A stretch of DNA of 64,000 bases, taken from Ypsolopha sequella. Its lineage: Eukaryota > Arthropoda > Insecta > Lepidoptera > Ypsolophidae. The position numbers and the translations under genes were made by a program. Each line of letters opens with the position of its first letter. Position 1 is the stretch's first letter. Positions 35,401 to 47,400 of this stretch are shown here, one piece after another. Location of the stretch: NCBI GenBank assembly GCA_934047225.1, contig OW204012.1, forward strand, positions 14,136,001-14,200,000. The letters are read 5' to 3'. The notes below the pieces were generated by a model. It had not been told where the DNA came from, made no database searches, and was given only the letters and a program-made list of their open reading frames with translations.

Positions 35401-38400
35401 AATTGGACTAGTTCAAATACAATTCCTAATACACGCAGTACAGGACCAAAATAACTTTTTTTTTTTATTTCATCTGAAGTGTCTAAGAGATAGTTCAATG
35501 ATCCTACATTGGTGTTCATTCACTTATTTGACAGAACTATCCTTATTTTAAAAACGTCCTCTCTTTGTTAATTGTTAATTGTTACAGCCAAATTCAAACT
35601 GGAGACTCGGTGAGTGGTCGGGACCAACCATGTTAACGAAAGACCAACCGCAGGTCAATTCGCTTAGATTAAATTATGTTAAGGTGTGTTAATTCGAAAA
35701 CCATTTCGAGATTTAGGTTTAATAAGCCGTATTTTAGAACTTGTGGTCTAAAAAACCTCATGATGATGAATTTTTTTTACGAAAAAGCTGCAACTTCCAT
35801 TTGCTTTCGTATGACGTCACTTGAGAAATGGCTGTTTAGAAATGTGTCATAATAATTTGCTCCTGACTCATTTGACAGATGAGTAGATAGACAGAGACAG
35901 ACCAAAATAATGAAAACTATGTCCTAAATTGGCGTATATTCTCTTAAAAAAAAAATTTAAAAAATACCTTTTTTTAAATTAAGCTATGGGAATTGGTATA
36001 GGAAGCCTAAATTTTATTTTGCGCTTTTCATTGAAGCTTGGTACAGGGGCTCTACCGCGTAATTCTCATTTGTATCAACTTCAAGCAAATGCATGCGAAA
36101 TTCAACGCGTGCAAAAGAGATGGCATGTTAGGCGGGCGTCGTCGCACGCACGTCAAATTTCAATCTGAAGTTGATGTTGATGAAAATGAGAATTACGCGG
36201 TAGACCCGCTGATCGTAACTGGTCTCCAGTATGAATTTGGGTATATCCATCAAAGTCACCATATATTTCTTCTACACCTGATAATGCACTGTTTTATGCA
36301 GACAAACAAAAATGCTGATGTATAGATATTGTTAACACCAACTAGGCCGCCCCGCCTCATCGCATTATCTATCGGTTCTAAAAATAGTGCCCCAGACGCC
36401 GCGCCATGTTGTACTACCAAGATAATGGTGCCGATTCGGTGTAACACAACTTATTTGACAGGACTAACTAGTTACGTTTGTGTGTATTCCAATAAAGCCG
36501 ATTCTAAAGGCTTTAGTTTTAGTGCTGTCAAAACTAAATTTCCTTCATTGCAAAATAGTCCTTAAGAGTTAAGAACAGAATCTAAATTACTTTGGAATAA
36601 TTTTATGTTTGACAGCACTAAAACTAAAATTAAAGCCTTCAGAATCGGCCACATTATTTTACGAATTTGTCGCAAAGCATTTCGATATCTTAAGGTGATA
36701 TATCGTTCACGAAAAGGTCCCCGTTACTCCAGGCGGAGAGACCCGCAGTGCGAGAGGGACGGAATCGGGGAAAATTGACAAAAAGTCGGTTTTAAATTGT
36801 TACAAAATTAACTAAAAGAGCTATGGAAATTTCCATAACCAGTAATTTTGACATTGTTAAAACCCATCTAAATAAATATTTTTGAAGTCTGTATGCTATC
36901 CCAATTTGTCAAAATATCAAAAAAGTGTAAATTTAGATTTCATTTCAAGAATTATTTATATCGAGTGAAATTCCTCCAATCACGTTTCTGATAGTCCAAA
37001 ACCTAGAAAAAGGTTCCAAAATTGTTATACTAATTTATTTAACTTGGGACTTCTTTTGAACAGCAGATAAATAACTTCAAAAGTAGGCTTTAGAAAGTAC
37101 CCATTTGGCAATAGTAAGGCCCTTAAACTTGTAATACAACCAGTGTAATGAGCGCGACACGCCAACTAACTGTTGTACAGTTTAGCGTAACTGTGTTTTT
37201 GTTAACTGTGTTTTTAAATGGTAATAAAAAATATATATATATATCGCATTATCTATCGGTTCTTAAAATAATGCCCTAGACGCTAGACGCTGCGCTGTCG
37301 CACCATTATTGTAAGTCATGGTTTTCATACACTCTTATTCTCATTGCAATAGAAACTCAATTCGATTGACTAATTGTTTTTGTCTCGCTTACGTCATTGG
37401 ATTGAAATAGTGCAACAACACGTAAGGTATTATGTCCGGTTATAGATAGACAGACGGACGGAAATAGACGATAGATATGAAACTAAATAGAAATTTGGTC
37501 CAAAAGATCTACTGATCGGAAGAAATGTGGTTTTAGGATATTACCCTAGTCAATCCATCCATCATCCATCCATCAGCCTAGTTCGTCCACTGCTGGACAT
37601 AATAAGCCTTTTCCGGCGGTCATCCTGGAAGAATTGTCCATACTCACACACGCTGGCCGGAAGCCTCGCACCAGTGTCGCCGCTGCCCGTCACCAGTCTG
37701 TTCCATCCATATAAGACCCTGCTATTAGAGATGAATATACCGCCATCCATCGGTCCCAGGCATGGTGGGCCTACTGTAGCCTAAGCATGAAAACATCTCC
37801 GTATAGTTGCGTTTCATACTAAAATCGTATGGAATCTGGGAAACCGCTCCAAGCGGACAGTAGCGGAACTAACAGCTACGTATGGCAACTTAAGTTTAGT
37901 TTCAAACGCAACGATACGGAGATATTTTCATGCTTATGCTACTGGTTTTTGCCTGTGAGCTGTCCTCTTACTCTCCCCCGAATTACTTCGAGGGGGTCTC
38001 CAAGTAAGGTGGTGGTACCTCCACAGTCGAGCCCGGCATCAGCTCTACCACCTGTTAATAGACCTTGGGAACAGAAATGCATTACTGATCGTTCAATTTC
38101 AGATTATTTGAATGCTTTTGATGATGCCTTACAAATGGTGGCCATAAAAAAAGCTAAAATAATTTTTTTGAACACAATTTTTTCTTAGCTCATTTTCACC
38201 TAAATAGGTTTGGAAGCCTATTTCATCGAAAAATTGCGTATTGAGAAAAAAATGTTTTTATTGATTAGTAAGATAATAAATTGTTCAAGTTTTTAAAAGT
38301 AGTTTGAACCTATGATACGAGTACATCAATTTTTTATTGTTAAGATAATTTTGAAAATTAACTCCGTCCAACTCAAACCTAAAACTTTCACTTTCGACCC

Positions 38401-41400
38401 TTTTTTCGGTAACTTGTAATGAAGAATGTCTTGTAGTTGATTATTACGTATTAAAGAATAACTCAATACGATTATGATAGAGAAAAAAAAATACAAAAAA
38501 ATCTTACTAATAAACAAGTTATGATTTTTTAAGTTTCTCCGGTAGAAAATTCGCAAATACACATGTAAAAAATCATAAAGCTTCTAAACTGCTAAAAATC
38601 GCGGAACATACATGGGGTATTTTTGGATACACCCAAGCAAGAGGAATATAAAAAAAAATTTTGACGTCACCTTTTGGACCATCCTGTATACTTCTATATA
38701 GGTAGATAAATACTAATATAAATAAATACATACATAACTATTCCCAAGTCAATAGATGACTCGAGTAATAATAAGTATTTGTTTTTGTCCTATGTTTGCC
38801 ACATAAAAGGCGATAAAAATTCGCATTTTTGTTTTCCAACGCCCAGAAAAGCTAAATATAATTAAAAATGAAAACATAACTATTCCCAAGGTCTATTGAC
38901 TCGAGTAATAATAAGTATTTGTTTTTGTCCTATGTTTGCCAAATAAAAGGCGATAAAAATTCGCATTTTTGTTTTCCAACGCCCAGAAAAGCTAAATATA
39001 ATTAAAAATGAAAACATAACTATTCCCAAGGTCTATTGACTCGAGTAATAATAAGTATTTGTTTTTGTCCTATGTTTGCCAAATAAAAGGCGATAAAAAT
39101 TCGCATTTTTGTTTTCCAACGCCCAGAAAAGCTAAATATAATTAAAAATGAAAGTAGGCAACGAACGATATATTGTAGCTGAAATTTGGCAAGAAATCTC
39201 TATAATTCGTTGGCACTAAAATGTAGGGTGAATGCGCCAGTAGTCGACACTTCGGATTTGTGGTAATACTTGAAATATTACAGAGGGTAATTTAAAATTG
39301 ACGTAAAATGTGCCATAAAATATTTATTTAATTACGAATTTCACAGCTGTTGTTTACCAATGTTTTTGACATCGAAATAGGTTACATTTCCGTGTATGTA
39401 TGAGGTTGTTGAGTCGTGTGACGTCACATAGTATTTTAACATATACTAATGCAAGAAATTAAGATTATGTAATTTTACATTTTCAGGATTTTTCGTTCCA
39501 TCAAGAAGTGACGATGATATGCAAAGTCGTCTACTCTAAACATAGTTAAAGTGCATTACACGACATAGTTAAAGTGCATTACACGATAGAAAAATCTTGA
39601 AGAAATAAATTCCTTTAGAAAAATAAATCTCATCTTGAATTAAAAGCACTTGCAGTAGTTTCACTTTATATTATGTTTTCTCCCAACCGGTTTCGGATTT
39701 TACACCATTTTCAAGGGAAGATATTAATTTAAATACATTTCATTGACTCCAGGCACAGGCTCTGAGACGTAAACGATGGTAATACCTGTGCCTGGAGTCA
39801 ATGAAATGTATTTAAATTAACATATTCCCTTGAAAATGGTGTAAAATCCGAAACCGGTTGAGAGAAAACATAAATAACGTGAAACTACTGTACAAGTGCT
39901 TTTAATTCAAGATATATGTTTTAAGTTTCACCAAGTGCCGACAATTCGACTGACTCATCGAATGAAACCTTGGATGAAGTGTGCACGTCCAGAAAGTACC
40001 TAAGTATCTACTTTTAAAGTAGTCTGGGTTATGTACCTATATCCGGAAAAACGGTATCTCTCCAGTTTGTCTACCCAAATCTATTAAGCTATTCCGATTT
40101 TTTTGACTAACTTGATACTCTATGAGATTTATTTCTCTCAAAGAATTTATGTTTGATTGATTTTTCTATCGTGTAAATTGTGTAATGTACTCTAATAAAG
40201 TTCAATGATTTTTGTGATTTTTGTTGAAGATACATTTTTTTCAATATTTTTGGTTGGGCCATAAACAAGGAGTAGGCTTTAGAAAGTACCCATTTGGCGA
40301 TATTAAGCCCCTTAAGGAAAGCGCAGGTCTTGCAGACTCCTACAATTATATCCATGGCCAACAGACTCCCTATCGGGAAATTCAGAGGGGTTTAGGTGGA
40401 CATACTTTCGCTACTTCCAAAATGTAAATACTTGGGACAGTCCAAGTGTAATGTATCGTGTAATGTACTCTAATAATGTTTAACCCGTCAAGTGGCGCAA
40501 GCCATGATCTGTCCAACAACTTTTATTCTTGAATTCTTGTCGAAAAACAGTAATTCTACAGATGAAGCAGGAAATTGTTGCACACTACCCTGTAATTGTG
40601 TTTTTGCATTTTCATTACAATCTATTTTTGTTTTGGCAAAGCTACGTTTATTTTGGTTGGGTCGGTGTTTATCCCGCGTCTTCTATCAGTAGTCGGTAGT
40701 ATTTGCTCCGAGTCGGTAGTTTTTACAAAAAAACACCCCAAAAAACTTTTTTGAATGCCAAAACTTACTATGCTGTATTCGGTATACAGCTACAAAATAT
40801 TATTCAAAAAAATACCATTTAAAAATTGTTATCTTTAGTGAAAATTTGTAAATTATAGTACAAACATTCCATTTTTTGTGATATATTTGCTGCTAGGTAT
40901 CTTCTTTTTCGAGCTGTATTTTGTACTTATTTTTCTGTAACCGGAACTAGCTTTTTTATAAAAATGGTTATGAAAGTGTACAGGTATGTTTGTTCAGTGG
41001 CGTGCATACAACTTTTTTCCGGAAAAGCAATCAGAAGGTCAAGTTTGACAAATAAAAAAAAAAAAATAACACTTTGAAAAAAAAGTTTGTATGAAAATAT
41101 TGATTTTGTTTTAGTATTATTTCTTTTCTCATTGTATTGTTTTGTTTTTTTTTAACCTTAATTTTAATTAGTTTTTAACAGTTTTACGTTTCGCGAAACA
41201 TGTTTCACTTATGTAGCAAAAATACTATTATTGATTAATTAAGTATGTTGTGTCTGCCTGTTATTGGGTATGCACTCTAATTTTAATTGTTAAAGCTATT
41301 TTTTAAATATGTCATAGTGTAATATCTGTTGGCAAACCTATTAAATAAATAAATAAATATTCACTCTAGGGTGCAGTGCCTACCCTGGCGTCATACAAAA

Positions 41401-44400
41401 TGTTTTTTTTTTCAAAGTGTTATTTCATTTTTTTCATATTTTTTTATTGTGTAACTTGACCTTCTGATTGCTTTCCCGGAAAAAAGTTCAATGCACGCCA
41501 CTGCGTTTGTTTAGCCTATTAATTTCTTGCATGTGAATTGTGTTTGCATTATCCTAAAAAACATGTATTTGTGCCAGAGGCGGTTCTTTTTCTCCATTTT
41601 GAGGGAGGAACAATACTGGTGGCATTAAAGGAATTAGAGTAAAGTTACCAGTAGTATTATTAATAATACAAGACTTCCGGCACAATCGTGCGTTCTGCCG
41701 CTTTACTGGTTAATGTTTAATCCAGTCGACAGGTTGGAATGAGTGTGGTTACGTGGAAAAAGGTCGGAAGTTAATGAAACTTTGGGATGTTGTTCAAGAA
41801 TAGTTAATTAACATTTTATCAAGTTTTGGAGCTCGAGGACCCTGTGCGAAAAGAGGAGGGGGGGGACTACAAAATTTTCGACTTTCCTCCGGTTTTTCGT
41901 CAATTACTTTTTTTCCTTACGTCGTACGGCAAAAACGTTTATACTGTATTGTAGAACGTTAAATTTTCTACAATAATAACTCGTTACCGAGATACGGCGC
42001 TATGAAAAAAATTTTTTTTTTTATTTCTCTATAAAATACAGACATTTTTGAATAATTATTATTGTAGAAAATTTTACGTTCTACAACATAGTATAAACGT
42101 TTTTGCCGTACAATGTAAGAAAAAAAGGTAATTGAGGAAAAACCGGGGAAAGGTCGAACATTTGGCAGTTTCCCCCCTCCCCCTCTTTTCGCATATGGTC
42201 CTCGAGGTCCAAAACTTGAGGAAATGTTAATTTATTATCCCTGAACAATATCCCAAAGTTTCATAAGTTCCGACCTTTTTCTATCTGAAACTACCTGTCG
42301 ACTGAAGTATAAGGCCCCCAAATTTCTATCAAAAACAGACCAATTCCGATTTCATATCCATAGTCAGGCCAAACCTACTTGATACAGAATTTAGTTTAAC
42401 TATCAAACTTGACATGGGTCGTATGTTTAGTTTTAGTTTATGCCAAGTTTAACTATCAAACTTGACATGGATCGTATGTTTAGTTTTAGTTTATGCCAAG
42501 TTTAACTATCAAACTTGACATGGATCGTATGTTTAGTTTTAGTTTATGCCAAGTTTAACTATCAAACTTGACATGGATCGTATGTTTAGTTTTAGTTTAT
42601 GCCAAGTTTAACTATCAAACTTGACATGGATCGTATGTTTAGTTTTAGTTTATGCCAAGTTTAACTATCAAACTTGACATGGATCGTATGTTTAGTTTTA
42701 GTTTATGCCAAGTTTAACTATCAAACTTGACATGGATCGTATGTTTAGTTTTAGTTTATGCCAAGTTTAACTATCAAACTTGACATGGATCGTATGTTTA
42801 GTTTTAGTTTATGCCAAGTTTATTTTGAATCTATCTTTTATACCTAAAAATAGTCCGTCAAAGAAAACTTGCTCGTCGGTCGTGTTCACTCGTGTCTGTA
42901 GTATAAATCATATTATATTTAATGCAACAAACAAATATATACCAGGTGACTTTTTGATCATCGTCCAAATTCATACTGGTGGCTTGGTAAGTGACGAGTA
43001 TCATGGATCAATAACAATTTTTGTGAAATTTGTAAAATTAAATTTCGACTCCCCATAGTGATTCACTCTGGACTGGAACTGAATTTCTATGGGAAGCAGA
43101 AATTTCATTTTACGAATTTCACAAAAATTGTTATTGATCCAAGATACTGACCACTTATCAAGCCTCCAGTATGAATTTGGACGATGATCAAAAAGTCACC
43201 TTGTATATAAATATATATCGTCACGACATAAATCCCCGAGGGATGTCAGAGGTTTCCCAAGTGTGAACTGTGAAATGCATAGTCACAGTCCTTACTCGGT
43301 ACACACGCGTTTCACCGACGATTATTACGTCCCAACGTGATGGGTCGTGAGCCCTATCGCCGTACTTCGGGCACAAATACACGATTTTTAGGGCATGCAG
43401 GTTCCCTTACGATGTTTTCCTTCACTGTTCAGCAAGTGGTAAGAACAAATACTATGCACATAAATTCCGAAAAACTCATTTATTGCATGCGCGACCGGGG
43501 GTCGATCCTGGATCTCAAGATTGAGAGGCCAGCGTTTTTTCATTGCAACAATGAAAAACAAATAAATTAACGACACGACCTCGGTAGAAAATAACTGAAA
43601 ACTTTAATAAAATTTTATTCTGTTTTGCTTTCGAGCGACCTTCAGATAAAAAGAGTACAGTAATAAAATATAAAGATTTTTATAGTGCAATTGAAATGAC
43701 ATTTTTGTAACGTTATCGCGCTCTCGGAAACAACTGATTACGATGTTTATTTTGTATTTAAATATGTGGATTCCTTCGTCGAGTGTTTAGGTATCGCACG
43801 TTCTCCTTGTGCATGAAATTTTAGTATAATTATGATTGTAAACCGACGTACACTAATCGTGTACACTAATCTAAATAATAAATATCATACAATTAAATTA
43901 AATTAAAAAACATATAATATAATATAACATACATTTATCCAAGTATACTTAAAGAATACACAGCATACACAGAATCCTTATATAAAGTAACATTAATTTA
44001 TGCAGCCAAATTCATACTGGACACTTGGTAATAAAAATCAGTATCTCGGATCGATAACACATCTTGCTGATTTCTCAAAATAAAATGTTCTACTGTCGTA
44101 GTGATTGACTCGGCACGGCCGGCAATGAGCTTGCGTTTGTATGGAACACGAAAAAAAAATTTACGAATTTCACAAAAAGGGTCATCGAACCTTGATACTG
44201 AGCATTTACCGACTCTTTGGTTTGGTTGACCATCAACATTTGATGAATTTGGTTGTATGAAATTGGCGTTTTGTATTATGGAGTATTTGAAGGAAACTCA
44301 ACTTTCAGTACTAACATATTTGCATTTTTTTTAGGAATAACGCATCTAAATTTTATAATTTCTTATGTGTATGAATGAGACAGCATTAAGCTAACAGCAA

Positions 44401-47400
44401 CATTGATTTAAGTGTCAGCTGTAAAAAGTGATTACGAATCTTATCATGGAAATGGATGGCATTTAGGACGAACTGTTTTTGAAGATTTAAGTTTGTTTAT
44501 CAAACTGACAATAGAAACAAAATTTAATACGCAGATGTAAAACCTTGAAATCAACTTTCAAACAAAAAACAAATAATGGAAATAACTACTGAATTACAGG
44601 AATCATGGACCTGAGATTTTTTTTTCTATTTATTTATTTATTACTTATTTTGGAAAACTAGCGACTATTTAAATTAACTGTAGCTTTAACGTTTCCGCAG
44701 ATAGCCTTAGAGTAAATAATACTTAATCAAACCATGACAAGTTATAAACAGATTAAAAGGAGGTTAATTAAATACACAAGAAATAGCTTTTATTTAACGA
44801 ATGGATTAGTAAGAAGACGTCATAACATTAACATTTTGAGATAAACAATTATTTTTTCGACATTCGCCAAACAATTATTCAAACAATGTCGCAAAGGTTT
44901 TCGATTTTTGTCGGTCTTTACCAACAGCATCCTATTGACAGAACGTTAATTTGTCGGACTAGAGACTATAGTTTTCTTGGCACGGAAAACTACTAGATCG
45001 AGTCTTGTAAACAAGTTGCACACATACAAACACTGTAAATACATGGAACAATGTGTGGACATATGTGTATCTCGTGACATAGATACATAAGTATGTCGTT
45101 TAATTGATACAAATAGACTTGCCAACCGCTTTCTTTATTCGAAGCAATTCTAATAGATTCACAGTCTATTGCCCAAGGCCAAGCTTTTTAAATTTGGAGT
45201 AGTTTATTTTTAATGAAGATCCTTATATTCAAAAAACACTTGTGCTTGTCCACGTATAAAATATGACTTTATTATGTCCGACCGGTTTCGCTGTTCAGTA
45301 TTTTCAAGGGCCTTTTATCTTAATTATAACAATTATTACTTTTAATCATTTCTAATGCTAATGACATGCGACGTGCAATGACTATTAACAATGACATATA
45401 GCGTGCAATGACTGTTGACAATGACATATGACGTGCAATGACTGTTGACAATGACATATGACGTGCAATGACTGTTGACAGTGACATATGACGTGCAATG
45501 ACTGTTGACAATGACATATGACGTGCAATGACTGTTGACAATGACATATGACGTGCAATGACTATGACAATGACATATGACGTGCAATGACTGTTGACAA
45601 TGACATATGACGTGCAATGACTGTTGACAATGACATATGACGTGCAATGACTGTTGACAATGACATATGACGTGCAATGACTGTTGGCAATGACATATGA
45701 CGTGCAATGACTGTTGGCAATGACATATGACGTGCAATGACTGTTGACAATGACATATGACGTGCAATGACTGTTGACAATGACATATGACGTGCAATGA
45801 CTGTTGGCAATGACATATGACGTGCAATGACTGTTGGCAATGATATATGACGTGCAATGACTATGACAATGACATATGACGTGCAATGACTGTTGACAAT
45901 GACATATGACGTGCAATGACTGTTGACAATGACATATGACGTGCAATGACTGTTAACAATGACATACGACGTGCAATGACTGTTGACAATGACATATGAC
46001 GTGCAATGACTGTTGACAATGACATATGACGTGCAATGCTTGATATTGAAAATGACAATTAAATGTAAATTAATAAGATTATAGATATAGATAGCTTCAA
46101 ACTTAAAAAAATGCTTTATGCAACATAGTTCAAAATTAGATGTTACATTGATGGTCCACGCTGTGCTGTGTTCCGCCTAAAGTGGCTTACAAATATTCAG
46201 AAACTTAATAAAGTCCGATTGAACACCTCATTTTGCATCGATCGGAACTGAATTCTATGACGTCACTTTATTGTTTGAAATAGCGCGGTCTGAGCCGTGG
46301 TAGTTACGACGACAAATAGCGCGGTCGGAGCCGTGGTTGTTACGACGACAAACAAGAAACTTGCGCTCATTAAAGACTATATTTTTATCAAATAACTTTT
46401 GAAATATATTTGTTATGTTAAGAGTGCTATCGCAGCCGAATTGTGAAATACCCGCCTTTTTCTAATTAATCGAAACAGAACACTTATATTCAAAATTCAC
46501 TCAATAATGTATTGTGTATCTTGCTATCGCAAAGTTTCCATTGGTTTCTTTAAATTAGAATTTCAAATTATTTTTTATGAAAACCTGCCCACGACCACCT
46601 CTACCTCTAGGGTTCCGTACCCAAAGAGTAACCAACGGGACCCTATTACCAGAGAATATAAAGTATTACTACGTACTAAGACTCCGCTGTCCGTCTGTCC
46701 GTCTGTCTGTCCGTCTGTCACCAGGCTGTATATCATTAACCATGATAGTTAGACAGTTAAAATTTTCACAGATGATGTATTTCTGTTGCCGCTATAACAA
46801 CAAATACTAAAAAACAGAATAAATTCAATATTTAAGGGGGCTCCCATAAAACAGACATGTTTTTTTTGTCGTTTTTATAGATAATGGTACGTACCGACTC
46901 GCACTTGGCCGGTTTTATTAATTCCTAGTGTTGCCACACGCTAGTTTTCGGTGTAACAATAAAGTCTCATTCGTCTTTCTTTTATAATCGAGAAGATTTA
47001 TAACAATATTTTTGGACGGCTGCGACCTTATTGTTACCGTTATAAAAGGTGAATTTTCGAACATCGTCCAAATTCATACTTGAGCCTTGGTAAGTGATCA
47101 GCGTCATGAACCAATAACGATTTTTGTAAAATTCATAAAACGAAATTTTGACTCCCCATAGTGATTCACTCAGGACTGGGAGTAAATTACTATGGGAAGT
47201 CGAAATTTCATTATACGAATTTCACAAAAATTGTTAACGATTCATGATGCTGATCACTTACCAAGCCTGAATTTGGACGATGATCAAAAAGTCACCTTGT
47301 ATATCGCATCTTATTTTGTTCCTTATTCGTTTTAGTACTTCACAACGTTATTATTAACGAAACGAATCAATCAAAACGTTATTAAACAATTCAGACCGGT

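Noticed and set aside
43595..43640. A further hammerhead-like core (CTGAAGGTCGCTCGAAAGC on the minus strand)
   Set aside because: CUGAAGG does not match the required CUGANGA, and no stem II or stem III pairing can be drawn.
45355..46045. CRISPR-like array of regular 30-bp repeats
   Set aside because: The units are contiguous without unique spacers, and the surroundings are clearly eukaryotic.
45320..46058. Several overlapping open frames of 65-208 codons on the minus strand
   Set aside because: All are readings of the 30-bp minisatellite; the period is a multiple of three and lacks stops in every such frame. No independent coding signal.
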